Shown here: piece by piece, positions 25,265 to 36,483 of the stretch
How positions within the stretch are numbered: the stretch's first letter is position 1
How the letters are laid out: the number at the start of each line of letters is the position of its first letter
NCBI RefSeq assembly: GCF_014805625.2
Contig: NW_023998414.1
Coordinates: 19,141,280-19,205,279, forward strand
DNA length: 64,000 nt
Source of the DNA: Glossina fuscipes
Taxonomy: Eukaryota > Arthropoda > Insecta > Diptera > Glossinidae
Reading direction: 5' to 3'
Notes under the pieces: model-generated
What the model saw: only the letters and a program-made list of their open reading frames with translations
Told to the model about the DNA's origin: nothing
Databases searched by the model: none
Position numbers and translations under genes: made by a program

Positions 25265-27637
25265 TTAATTACTTAAATTTTCAATACGATTGGAAGGTAA
25301 AGAACCAATTAAAGTGTTGGCATTACCTGGTAGCATGGAATTACAAACAACTGAAGATACACTGGTTCCGCCGATAACAACACCACCGCCAATATTTGAC
25401 GAACTGCCTTCACTTTCACTCTTCCACGAAGTGACGGGAATGTGAGGAGCTGGCAAACAGCTGCGCAAAGTTTGTATAATTTGTATGGTATCCACAAGAG
25501 CTTTTATAAAAGCAAAGGTTATATAATAAAAATGTAAAACCAATAAGCATACGCTAAGCCCATCATATTAATAAAAATATAAAACTTACTTTTCTGCAAG
25601 GATTCACTTTGTTTTCCGTATGGCTTGCACATTGACGGTCTTATGTAAGTTTTAATGCGAGACATATTCCGCATTAGCTCAGAAAATATACGTATAATCT
25701 TGTCTTGTCCTACTGGCAAATTATTACTATTCGAATCGTGACCACTAGAAGTCCAGGCGCCATTATGTAATGCAAGTAAATCCTTATTGGATTCCAAAGA
25801 TTCCAAATTTGAACTGAAATTATACTCGTTGCAAGTAGTGGAGTATATCGGAGGTTCACTTTCTACATACCGTAAGGTTTCTACACTTTTCTGAACCATT
25901 TGTTCTACCGAGTGCACGGAAGTAGAAGATGAAATGTCATGACGTGAAGAGTGTATAGTTGGAGATTGCGTTGGCGGTGGCAACTGGTGATGAGCAGCAT
26001 GATGATTGTTACCAGGATTTAGGGTGTTATTATTGTTGGACGTTGGTAGACCTAACGAAGTACCTGGCGAAGGTTGCGCCGCTGAATTTTGGCCAGCTGC
26101 AACCGCAGCAGCAGCTACAGCAGCCGCTTGGGACTGCATCAAACCTTGCATTTGCAAGTTAGCGGCAGCAGCTGCTACAGCCATAGTTGTTGGATCAAAA
26201 TGCTTAGGATCAAGTTGTGAGAGAACCCTTTGCTTTTCCAAAGCAGACAAGCTACTAAATTTCTCTAAGCTTTGTTGAGCTAAAGCACGATTTTGTTGCT
26301 GTATTAGTGCAGCAGTGAGATGCTGTTGTTGTTGCTGTTGTGCTGCGGCAGCAGCAGCAGCCGCAGCCGCCACGGCAGCCTGCTGCTGTTGCTGATGATG
26401 CTGTTGTTGATGTTGCTGTTTAGCAGCTGCCGCGGCTGCTGCCGCAGCGGCTGCAGCGCTTATTTGAGACAGTTGTGATTGTATATTATTTTGTTGTTGT
26501 TTAGTCAAATGCTGAAGTTGAGTGGGCACTTTGGCATGCGAATTGTGAGATTTCGCAGACAAGTCTACCTCGCCACTACCTCCCGCTGAACTGCTAGTAG
26601 TTGAGCTACTACTACCTGCTGAATTAGGACCGCTTCCAGCGCCACTCACAGTTTGACCACTTCCTATATGAGAACTATGGGTAGGCGGCGGCGGTGGTGG
26701 TAGGTGAGGCAAGTGCTGAAGAAATTCAGAAGGATTAACTCCGGGAAATTGTTGGTCGATAAATGGTAACGGAGAAATGCCAATATGGTTTTTATAATAA
26801 CGGCACGGCGCATTGGGGCACGATTGAACCACTTCAATTATAAACTCTTTTTCCATGCCGAAATTTTCCCGACCTATGGTATAGGATTCCATAACGGCTC
26901 TTACTGTTGCGTCGACGCTCAGGTGGAGGCCATGAGGACCAGACATGTGCTTGAGCATGACTGCATTAGCAAAGTGTTCGTAGGGAAGAACAATCTTTCC
27001 GTTTTCTCTTAAAATAAGACGACCTTGTGCATCGAGGGTTAAACGGCTGGCTAATACTCTAGAGAAAACCAATTGTGAGTTATTAGAGTATAAAAGCAAA
27101 TAAGTAAAAACTAGAATATTAAAGAAAATCAAATTTTTCGGATTGGTATTATATTTAGCGACTTACTGTAAGTATGCTGCACTAGGCAACATAGCATTAT
27201 CTTTCAAATCAGAGAAACATTGCAGTAATTCAGCGCTTGGATTCCAGCCTTTGTTTTGCAAATATAATTGCAATAGCATATATAATTTTTCAGTTACGTA
27301 GCCGGCTCCGGACAAACCACTGTTACCAGTATTCATCTCAGAGCTGTGACCTCCGCTGGATCCTGAAGGAGCTAGCATATTAACACCGGACCCTGGAACT
27401 CCAGCAGAAGCTGAATTAGAACCTCCTTTAGACAATGCAGCCTTCATTGTTTCCGACAAATCTAATTTATAATTTTCTGGATAGAAATTCTTTACGTGGT
27501 CCTTTATAGAGAATAAAACACCAAATTTATAAAAAAATATACATTTACATATGTATGTATGTATAAAACATGCACATATATTTACAAATCGCGAAAACGT
27601 ATACATATGTGTATTTATACATTACCAAATTATTCAT
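25265..27637 (-). CDS. conserved Ala/Gln-rich protein, family not recognised
   Basis: Four exons join in phase: 27637-27626 (MNNL), 27501-27167, 27058-25590 and 25500-25265, giving 683 aa; introns are 124, 108 and 89 nt. Three well-ordered blocks look conserved: residues 5-30 ('DHVKNFYPENYKLDLSETM'); about 73-215, starting 'KLYMLLQLYLQNKGW' and including 'HGLHLSVDATVRAVMESY' and a Cys-x5-Cys ('SCPNAPCRYY'); and about 569-635 ('IIRIFSELMRNMSRIKTYI' to 'TLRSCLPAPHIPVTSW'), which is helical. Between them are Ser/Gly-rich, proline-rich, poly-Ala and poly-Gln tracts typical of dipteran nuclear regulators. I cannot name the family, and the function is unknown. The ATG at 27637 is the only in-frame start before the first exon junction. 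Confidence 0.8.
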
Positions 27638-28130
27638 TTTTCCTGATGAAGTTTTCGCAGTGGCAATGGCCACGACAGAGCCCGGCGAAGGTGTCTCACC
27701 CCCCCTAGATGCCGCCCAAGGACTATACGACCTAGCAATTTTTAAAGCCGTTTCTCAAACACTTTAGAGATTTCAACTTAACGGTAAATCAACTATAATA
27801 AACTTGTACTAACAATCAGCAAACCCATTAGTTTCAGATTCTAATAAGATTGTTAGTAAAATTTTTGAGCTGCAAAAATTTGTTGAGACGCGAAATGAAA
27901 AATGAAAAATATATGGGTAGATATTCCTTCATGCAGGATTTTTTGCGCTTTTCTTTCATTCTTTGCGAATTGCTTTTAACTGACATTTCATTGTAATATC
28001 GTATATCGTAAGATAAAAATGCAACTTTGTTAGGAAATCCATCTTAATCAAATATATATTTGATTATATTTAACATCCCTGATTTCGTTAAATACAATGT
28101 TTACTAGAACATTCATTTTTATATAACAAA

Positions 28131-28250
28131 ATACCGCACCGTACTTGATTGTTGTTAAGGTAGTATCGTGCTGCAAAAGTAGTACCGCGCATGTATTTTG
28201 ATGTTGCTAATCTGGCACCGTCTTCTTGTAATATTGGTACCGTGCGTAAC
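28131..28250. repeat. recurring GTAYCGYGC-like motif
   Basis: Five variants occur in 120 bp: 'ataccgcaccgtac', 'agtatcgtgc', 'agtaccgcgc', 'ggcaccgtct' and 'ggtaccgtgc'. Spacing is irregular (18-33 nt). Confidence 0.45.
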
Positions 28251-28615
28251 TCGTCGTTGCATTTTACGCACATGTTTATTTGTTTATATTCTTCAAAATT
28301 GTTGCTACTTCGGTGTTAGTTATCATATTTTTGTATATATGTAACTGTTAATATTATTGTTTATTATCATCAATGTTTAAAATCTTTACTATCGAAAAAA
28401 TAATAAATTACCAATTTCACTTTTGCATCACTTCTTCTGGCCCACTTAACTTTTATAGTACATATGGTACTATCAAAACATTGTCAATGTGCTTTGCGGC
28501 ATATGAGCGCTTACGCTTCATGAGACTGTTGATGTGTTTTGTCATACTTTACTTTCATCTACGCCATGAGGGTTGTTTGGTGAAATACTCACGTTGCGCA
28601 CGTTACATTTGGTTT

Positions 28616-28658
28616 GTTAGATAATTTGGTCCGTTAGATAATTTGGTCCGTTAGATAA
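28616..28658. repeat. tandem repeat, 17-bp unit, 2.5 copies
   Basis: The unit 'gttagataatttggtcc' occurs exactly at 28616-28632 and 28633-28649, followed by its first nine bases. Confidence 0.95.
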
Positions 28659-28720
28659 CACAGTTGAATGGCGTTACCATTTAAGTTGTTAGTTGGGCAC
28701 TCAACCACAATTTCAAATTA

Positions 28721-28819
28721 TTAAAAGAGCTTTGTAACTCACGAAATCTGTTAAAGGAGCTTTGTAACTCACGAAATCTATTAAAAGAGCTTTGTAACTC
28801 ACGAAATCTGTTAAAAATC
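28721..28819. repeat. tandem repeat, 30-bp unit, 3.3 copies
   Basis: Units at 28721-28750, 28751-28780 and 28781-28810 share 'gagctttgtaactcacgaa' and differ at only two positions, followed by a partial unit. The near identity means a recent or maintained expansion. Confidence 0.95.
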
Positions 28820-29675
28820 ATTGCAAAATGCAAATTAAACGTTTTAACGTAATATGAAACCCCCTTCCACTGTCTAAACGTAAGTTTTTTTTTTGGATTT
28901 ACCTGAGGATAAAATTTTATTTTTGAGAATAAAATTTACTTTGCTGCACATTTTTTATGGCAACGTTAGCAACGTATTCTCAACCTGAAAGGAACGAAAT
29001 GGAAGGGAAAGTTTTTTTTCAAAAAAGCCCAATGTGTGCACTTAAAACCCTAATTCGTATCTGATGAGGAGCGTTTTAACTTTAAAATGAAGTTTTTCGA
29101 TTCTAGACGGTATATTCAGAATTGTTAAGTGGATCTCCTTTTAGATTTTAGATAGACGGACAACAACAATCCATAATAAATGTATTTTTATATTATGAAA
29201 CGTGGCTCCCCAATGCTATTTGATCAATATTTGGGGAAATATATTGTAATGCTTAACTTGTTAATGGCAACCTTACCTCAACGTTTTTGAAAAAAAAAAT
29301 ACTTTCGACCGCTAATTTAAATACCGTTCATAACGCAAACTATATATTGCCAAATCAATCGTCTCAATGGGAAAAATATTGATATGAAATGTTGGTACAT
29401 GTTTCAGCTTGTTTAGTAAATTTACAAGTTCTCAAAAATTATTTCTCATGTGTTTCATATCTCAATGTTTCAGAATTCAGTGTCTCATTCGTTTATGTGT
29501 TGGTAAAGCTGATTGTTATCATCGCTTATTTTTTTATTTGTCTTTCGTACAAAAGTAAATTGACATTTCGCGGTTCTATGAAATCAACACGAGTACTTAT
29601 TATTAAAAATTAAGTTCTGTGTAAAAAGCAACACGGCAGGGAATTGAATTGGCTCCGTAGGAGGTTAAACACAAA

Positions 29676-31155
29676 ATGAAGGTGCAAATGATAAGCCGTA
29701 ATCCGGATGATTACGTTAGAGAAACGAATAAAGAACATCATCGGAGTAAGATTAATAAACTTTCAAAAGTTTGATTTTCAATTGTTTCTTCATTTTTTTA
29801 ACAATTGCTCTTATTAAGTACCACGTAATTATGATCCCGCTTTACATCCTATGGAGGCTGCCCGGGAATATGTAAGAGCTTTAAATGCGACAAAACTCGA
29901 ACGTGTTTTCGCAAAGCCTTTTGTAAGCAACTTAAGTGGTCATCGTGACGGTGTTTCTTGCTTTGGCAAGCACCCAAAAAGGCTCTCGACTCTTACAAGT
30001 GGTTCCTATGATGGTGAAATCCGCATCTGGGACTTAGCTAATCGCGAGAGTTTACGCTGTTTTGTAGCGCACGAAGGTTTCATAAGGGGCATCTGTTATT
30101 CCACGAATGGCGAAAGATTGTTTACTGTCGGCGATGACAAACTAATTAAAGTGTGGAGTTCAAATGCACCCGATATAAATGAAGATGAACAGCCCATTAA
30201 TACAATATTAAGCCGGACTATTATTACTAGCATTTCACACAATCGTAAGCAAGCAGTTTTCGCTACTTGCGGCGAAGTTTGCTCTATATGGGATGAAAAT
30301 CGTAACGATCCCGTGAAAGTATTAAAATGGGGCGTCGATACTCTTCATGCCGTGGCTTTTAATCCGGTTGAAACTTCAATCTTGTCTTGTTGCGCTAGTG
30401 ATCGCAGTATAATTTTATACGATCAAAGAGAATCAGTTCCTTTACGTAAAATTATTTTGTCTATGAAAAGCAACAAATTATGCTGGAATCCAATGGAAGC
30501 ATTCAATTTTACGGTGGCAAATGAAGATTGCAAGTAAGTGTTGCCATTAGTGATATTAATTATAATTTTATTAAAAACAAAACACTTATGCGCCTTCTAT
30601 AGCCTTTATACATTTGATACACGTCGACTACGCAATCCTTTAAAAATTCACTTTGATCATGTCGCCGCTGTTACTGATGTTGATTATTCCCCTACCGGAA
30701 AAGAATTTGTCTCCGCTAGTTATGACAAAACGGTACGCATTTATAATACGCATTATTCTCACTCGCGTGATGTTTACCACACTAAACGTATGCAGCACGT
30801 TGTGTGCGTAGCTTGGTCTCAAGATAATCGTTACATATATTCGGGTTCCGATGAAATGAATATACGTATATGGAAAGCTAAAGCCTCTGAGAAATTAGGT
30901 ATCACTCAGCCACGTGAACGCATGAATTTCAATTATCAAGAAGCGCTTAAGGAGAAATATGCGGCACATCCTCAAATCAAACGTATTGCGCGCCATCGTC
31001 AAGTGCCTCGACATGTGCTCAATAGTCAGAAGAAAATGCGCACGACAAAAGATAAAGAATTACGAAAGGAAGCCAATGTTCGTAAACACTCTAAGCCAAA
31101 CTCGGTACCTTTTGTTTCCGAGAAAAGGAAAACAATCATAAAAGAAGAGATTTAG
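29676..31155 (+). CDS. DCAF13: DCAF13 / SOF1, small-subunit processome WD40 protein
   Basis: Nucleolar WD40 protein of the U3 small-subunit processome, required for 18S rRNA maturation; in animals also a CUL4-DDB1 substrate adaptor. Exons 29676-29745, 29819-30533 and 30603-31155 join in phase to 445 aa, the same length as human DCAF13; introns are 73 and 69 nt. It starts 'MKVQMISRNPDDYVRET', continues 'PRNYDPALHP' and 'ALNATKLERVFAKPF', then a seven-bladed propeller with repeats such as 'LSGHRDGVSCFGKHP', 'VAHEGFIRGICYS', 'VDYSPTGKEFVSASYDKT' and 'GSDEMNIRIWKA'. The basic Sof1-type tail runs from about residue 370 ('KRIARHRQVPRHV') to 'KHSKPNSVPFVSEKRK'. AATAAA follows the stop codon directly at 31156. 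Confidence 0.97.
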
Positions 31156-31169
31156 AATAAATTAAATAA
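31156..31169 (+). terminator. poly(A) signals of DCAF13
   Basis: AATAAA abuts the stop codon at 31156-31161 and a second AATAAA-containing stretch ends at 31169. Confidence 0.6.
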
Positions 31170-32000
31170 AATTTTTTAAATTAACAAACTGAATGATACC
31201 GATTCTATTTTTAATTTTATTAAAAAGACCATTAAGTACATGTTTTGCTTACGTTATTAATAAGCCGAAACTGCTTCTTTATGGTCGTTTAGCTTCTCAA
31301 ATCTGCTCACTGGCGACGTTAACGTTTAAAATCTTTTCATTTAGAATTGTTAAGTAAAGTCCAAAGTCCAAATGTTATATGTATAAAATTAGCAGACAGA
31401 CTGTTCAAAAAAAAAAACAATACTAGCGACTTATGTTGCCAAATTTAGAAATGAAGTTTCCTGACGTACGGATATTTAACGCAATTTTATAAAGAGATAA
31501 ATATAATACTACCAATACCAGCACATATTTATTAAGCGAGCACAGATAATGCCAATTATTAAAATAATACAAACTGCGAATTGCTTTTCTTATTTGGAGA
31601 GGGATTAAATTAAACGTCGCTCGAAGGTTGCGCTAAGTACTATGCATCATTTACGCTTTAACACGTTCTTCTCATTACAACAAAAACAATAACTTTAATA
31701 GAATTGGCACGTAATGACAATTGATAAATTTTTCATTTCATTTTCTTTTTTTCTGTTGGAGCATAGCTCTCTGAAAATTTTGTAAAAATTACTTCTATTA
31801 AAACGAAAAAAAAAAAAACTGAAAAACGTGTAAATTTTTGATTATTTAAAAAATCCGTAGATGTAAAATAGTTCATAAAAAGAAAAAAGAAATAAAAGTT
31901 TGCCTTAAGAGAGAGAAAAAATTCAGTTTTCTCTTTAAATATTCTGTAAATTGATTTCTCTGAGTGGCCTTACGATACGATTACGGTTGTTAAATTGACA

Positions 32001-34887
32001 ATGGACATATTAGGGGATTTATTAGCACCTTATAGCAGTGTCATTGCCAAATGTGTTTGTACGGTAACATGCTTGCACTATATGTCTGGCGCTTTTCTTT
32101 TGAATGAAATACGCAAAGTGGGATGCAGCGACGGTTTTCCGCCGGATCCATTCCTAGGCGGTGTAGTTTTGTAAGTAAATTATATCAAACAATTGCAAAT
32201 AAAATGAAAGAAAGCATTATAATCGGACAAGCGCTACATCACCTCACCTAATACATTTCATTCAATGATATACTTATTCATATTTATAAATTATTTTAAT
32301 AATGAAAATTTCCAATTGTTAGAATGAAGCTCTTGTAATAGCAGCACGAGTAGGCACAAAATGTGGGCTAACATGTAACGATTTAAAATAACAAAATGTA
32401 TTGAACGTATATTCTCTTCTTTAAAAAATTAAAAATTCTTCTTGGAAAATGTTTTGTTTGTAAAGATTCCAATTTGCTGCACACTTTTTGAAAATGTCTT
32501 TAGAGAAAAAATTGACAAATTTTTATGCAAGATTAAAAAAGCTCCAGATGTCCATTTCAATATATGAACACGAATCAGGACGTTTTACATGTTATAGCAT
32601 AAAGTACTTTATCGTTGTTAATTCCGTATAGTTATACCTACGTCATTTTTGTTCTCCCTCGTATGTTTAAGAGGAAAAACCGCCCTGTACAACTTCTTTT
32701 TTTTTTTTGACAAACGTCTTTTAAATGTGTTTATATTCATAGAGATAACGGTGGCTGAGAGCGAATCGAACGCACTCAGCGTCTTTGATAAGAAATTAAA
32801 AGTGTATAATGAAATTGTCGATCTTAATTATGAATTCGGCTTTAGAACTGAAACCTGAGATTCGGTCCTCGCCAAATGCGAGAAAGCTGACCTTTCTAAT
32901 AATAAATCTTCAAAGGAAGAGAATGGGGAAAAAATATTTATTTGTGGAAGTTCAGTTCTATAGTCCCCGGATTGCAGACTAAGAAAACATTAATAAAAAA
33001 TCTGTTATAGTAAAAAAAATATCTATACAGCATTTTAAAAGTCTAGACGCGTTCTCCTCGGAACACGATTTTTCAAAACGGGGCGGGATATATCATTATA
33101 GCATCCTTAAAATAACACTATAGCGAATAAAGTAGGACATTTGCGAAACGTTAAGTTTCCCATTTATAAACTAAAGGTAATTGAATCGGACACTGAATTT
33201 TTCTTTCAAATACTCGTCAATAGTTTTAATATATGCTTCGTACTCCTCTAATTAGAGATACGTGGATTAAGTGAATTATCTTTTCTTTCGTTTAGATTTA
33301 AATTAGTGCCAGTTCCATTGCATGGCCAGAAGAGTGTTGCCATATGTAAATATTTTTCAAAAAACATATCTTTCTTAAATTTAAATATATGCTTAACAAA
33401 TGAGAACAAACATTATTATTTGATAACTTTTGCTTCGATTTCAAACAAATGTCCAAAAAATCCACTACTTTGGCTTTTACCTGGCGTCCATCATTAATAC
33501 GTCTTGATTTCCTACATTCTGGTTGCTGTGATTGTTTGGTACAGGTATTTCAACATGAGAGCGACAGGGAGGGCGAGATCGAATGTGTTTGCAGCGCATA
33601 TTTGACGTTGGGCTTGATATAATATTTTGGCTTCACATGCGTCTGTATGTTTATTTAATTGAGTACCCATCACCGTAGCATGGGATTATATTCTCTTCTG
33701 CGACAACGTTCGCAACATACAGAAGAAAGAACAAGAGCTGGGGACCTCATAAACAATGCATATTCTAGATCAAAACTAAACTTTGAATCGACTTAATTCC
33801 TCTTAGCCGCGTCTTCAAATTTTGCAAAAATATTAAAAATTTGTACACACGATAGTAGTGAAGACAGACTAAATCAGTTGAGGAGTCCACTCGAGTGTTC
33901 AAAAACAAAGTAAAAGCTTTACTCACTACTCTTCAATTTCAAAGTTTGCAATCTTTATACAAAAATTGGGAAAAATCAAGCACGCCCACGCAATATTAAA
34001 GACTGTCGAAATTTCATTTCCGTCGAGTTCTTTTTTAGAAAAAAAATGCTAGAGGAGGCAACAGGTTAATATATTTTTAGCTTAGCTTAGTTTTTAAGCA
34101 TTTCCTTTTGAAAATGCTTTGATTTTAGAGCTGTTAGACTGACGCGTCAAAACAAACAGTAAAATAAGTGATTGAAACTTCGGGTAGTAGTAACGACATG
34201 GTAAAATCTACAATTTTTCGTCTTTTGCAGAACAGTATTAAGTTGCAAGCTGGGTACATTGATGGGCGATGAGGCAATGGTGAAGGTGAATATGTTCGGG
34301 TTTTGTATTAATGTTATCTTTACTCTGACACACTTTTGGTATGCGTCGGGAACTTTTAAAATGAAAATTTGGACAAAAATTGGTGTGGCCGCTGTATTTA
34401 CTATAACCTGTTTAGCTTATGCAAACTTTGAAGATCCTTATAAAATTGAATTCCGTTTTGGTATGCTAATAACTGGCTTGCTAATATATTTGGTCGGTAT
34501 GCCTCTGCTTGAATTGGATGCAATCATAAATAGGAAGACAACTGATGGCTTGTCGTTGCCGATGACATTAGCCGGTGCCGTGGTATCCGCGGCTTGGGTT
34601 ATTTACGCCATTTCCATAAAAAATTCCATGCTAACGGTACGTGTAGTAATTTTATCATTTATTATATTTACGAGGTCACTTCTAATTCAATCGAATTACT
34701 TTTTTTGCAGTATCAAAATGCTTTGCTTTTAATATTGAGTTCGATACAATTGTCACTATTTGCTATATATCCGAACACAATTTCTTTAATGGACAAGAAT
34801 CCGTCATTATTATTCTTGGAACAAAAGCGTTCTAATAAAAAGACTAGCAATCCTTCAAAAGATATTCATAATAAGAAGTTTAATTAG
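32001..34887 (+). CDS. slv: SWEET sugar transporter (slv type)
   Basis: Sugar uniporter of the MtN3/saliva/SWEET family, acting in the plasma or Golgi membrane. Exons 32001-32170, 34231-34636 and 34711-34887 join in phase to 250 aa. Seven hydrophobic helices fall in two three-helix MtN3 repeats: the first begins in exon 1 ('SGAFLLNEIRKVGCSDGF', 'PFLGGVV'), the second starts near 'MPLLELDAIINRKTTDGLS' with 'LPMTLAGAVVSAAWVIYA'. The proline of each repeat and the asparagine of 'VNMFGFCIN' are in place. The C terminus is a short Lys/Ser/Asn-rich cytosolic tail. Intron 1 is 2.06 kb and holds a family A repeat; intron 2 is 74 nt. Exon 1 starts at the first ATG of a clear phase-2 exon. Confidence 0.92.
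33663..34065 (+). repeat. family A repeat in slv intron 1
   Basis: Opens 'gtacccatcaccgtagcatg', followed by 'acaacgttcgcaacat', 'ttgaatcgacttaatt', and near the end 'cacgcccacgcaatatta' and a 'gagttcttttttag' segment. The order is that of family A, with one monomer only. Confidence 0.65.
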
Positions 34888-35065
34888 ATGTATTGCAGGG
34901 TTGTTGGCTTTCAAAAAATTGGAAAAGAAAAAACAAACTAATTATGTACTACGAAACCATGTGATCTCCAAGACGTTCGAGCTAAATGTGTCGAAAACTA
35001 AAACTCAAACAACCACAAATCATTAATCAATTTTATAAACTTTATGACAATAATAATAATCTTCC

Positions 35066-35071
35066 AATAAA
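35066..35071 (+). terminator. poly(A) signal of slv
   Basis: AATAAA lies 180 nt past the slv stop codon. Confidence 0.45.
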
Positions 35072-35505
35072 GGTAAATTTAAAAATATAGCTTTAAAATT
35101 TAGCTCTTGTAAATTTAACTTATGAAATTGTTAATACGTACAATTTATTGCAGCTTAAGTCATATTAAAAATGAATTAAAAATTTTATAAAATAACATTC
35201 AAAATATATATTAAAATGAATATTGTAATAAAATATTAGCGCGCTGTTTGCTTATACATATCTTGATTAAAAAATAAATAAAAATATCTTCAAATATAAA
35301 TATTAAGAAAAACATTTTCAGCGGACAATTTTTTGCACATAATTTTACAAGCCTTTGTTCAATTTGTTTACGACAGAACATATCCCAACTAACAATGATG
35401 ATAACAAAAAGAAGAGAGAAAAAAAAATTTGACGCAAGCTATTCGCCGAATAAAAAATGTTAAAACATTACTGCAGCGTTACGATTATTTTGTTTCACTT
35501 TCACT

Positions 35506-36483
35506 TTAGTTTAAATACCTTTCGGCAGGGTTCGTTTGATTGTCGTCACTTGGGTAATCACCGTCAGTTGTAGCTGCGGATAACGGAATTGTGGAGTTGT
35601 AATGTTCACCCAAACTGTACATATGGCGGTGATATGTAATAACTAACGGATCGCCGGTGAACTCGTCACCTTGTATGGTGGGCGAACCATCGGCCTGGAT
35701 GATTTCAATTGGAACTTTCAGAACGGAAGAGAGAGCTTTCAACTCAATTTGTCCACCCCAAGCTGGAGTACTGCGTACATCGTTGCAATATTTTTCAAAT
35801 TCATTATCAGTAATTAAATCGCCGGTTTCTGAGTTGGTCATATAAGGTAAAAGCATATCCTTATTTATATATATGTAATTTGCAGTTTCATAACGTAACT
35901 GCTGCACCGTGGGCGTACCCAAGTCATGCCGCATAAGCTGGTGTCGTATTGCGTTGTATAAACAATCACCATCGGAGGGTATATTGTAAAGAACCAAGTC
36001 TCGTTTCTTTAATTTCGATTGTAATTTTCGAGCTTCAATTGTTTTTGGAGTATATGTCGTATCCTCGGAAGCCGCTAGGATTTCTTCTTCTCTCAATCGA
36101 GCCTCCCGAGCTTTCTTATCTCGTCTCTTTTGCGCTTTCGTTACACGCACGGCAGGCTCGCACTTCATCTTCTCGTCACTTTCTAACACTTCAAAGTTTT
36201 CTCCATTACTTTGACTTTCCACTAATTTGGCTGATTGCAATTCTTCTGCTACTTTAATTTCATCCGCTTGCTTCAGATCTAACTCCGTTTCCATACGTGC
36301 CACTTCCTCCATGACTTCCTTACGTTTTTTCTTGTTTGTTTTTGGCGTATTTTTCTTAAGGGCTTGAATTTTTGCCTGTAAATCCTTACGTTCACGACGA
36401 TGTCGGCATTGCACATCTTCCAAAGATATTTTAACCAATTTCGCTGTTACGGCCGTTGTGCTTCCACTCTCCGTATCGTCCAT
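35506..36483 (-). CDS. OTUD6: OTU-domain deubiquitinase, OTUD6 type
   Basis: Cysteine protease that cleaves ubiquitin; vertebrate OTUD6B acts in translation control and proteasome assembly. It is an uninterrupted 325-aa frame. Residues 20-160 are charged coiled coil ('CRHRRERKDLQAKIQALKK', 'RVTKAQKRRDKKAREARL'), the usual OTUD6 N-terminal part. The OTU domain spans about 163-300: Asp171 and catalytic Cys174 in 'SDGDCLYNAIRHQL', 'AWGGQIELKALS' at 241-252, and catalytic His294 in 'SLGEHYNST'. All three active-site elements are intact, so it should be active. It is convergent with slv; the stop codons lie 618 nt apart. Confidence 0.95.
   Translation of the reverse strand: MDDTESGSTTAVTAKLVKISLEDVQCRHRRERKDLQAKIQALKKNTPKTNKKKRKEVMEEVARMETELDLKQADEIKVAEELQSAKLVESQSNGENFEVLESDEKMKCEPAVRVTKAQKRRDKKAREARLREEEILAASEDTTYTPKTIEARKLQSKLKKRDLVLYNIPSDGDCLYNAIRHQLMRHDLGTPTVQQLRYETANYIYINKDMLLPYMTNSETGDLITDNEFEKYCNDVRSTPAWGGQIELKALSSVLKVPIEIIQADGSPTIQGDEFTGDPLVITYHRHMYSLGEHYNSTIPLSAATTDGDYPSDDNQTNPAERYLN

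Larger units (their letters stand above)
27638..29675. promoter_or_regulatory. 2-kb divergent intergenic region
   Basis: This region separates the start codons of the minus-strand Ala/Gln-rich gene and plus-strand DCAF13, so it must hold both promoters. It contains a GC-richer stretch at 27640-27730 (probable 5' UTR), a run of related motifs at 28131-28250 and two short tandem arrays, listed separately. No TATA box is convincing. Confidence 0.5.

Noticed and set aside
25959..26278. Plus-strand Ala/Leu-rich frames
   Set aside because: They are complements of the poly-Gln and poly-Ala codons of the minus-strand gene.
25265..27637. Naming the Ala/Gln-rich protein as NOL4-like
   Set aside because: I considered it, but the remembered NOL4 layout does not fit the blocks seen, so I left it unnamed.
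27570..27767. Plus-strand frame containing 'MATTEPGEGVSPP'
   Set aside because: It is antisense to the 5' leader and first exon of the Ala/Gln-rich gene and has no independent support.
30538..30602. DCAF13 as two separate genes
   Set aside because: The break is a 69-nt GT-AG intron; the joined protein has the expected 445 residues.
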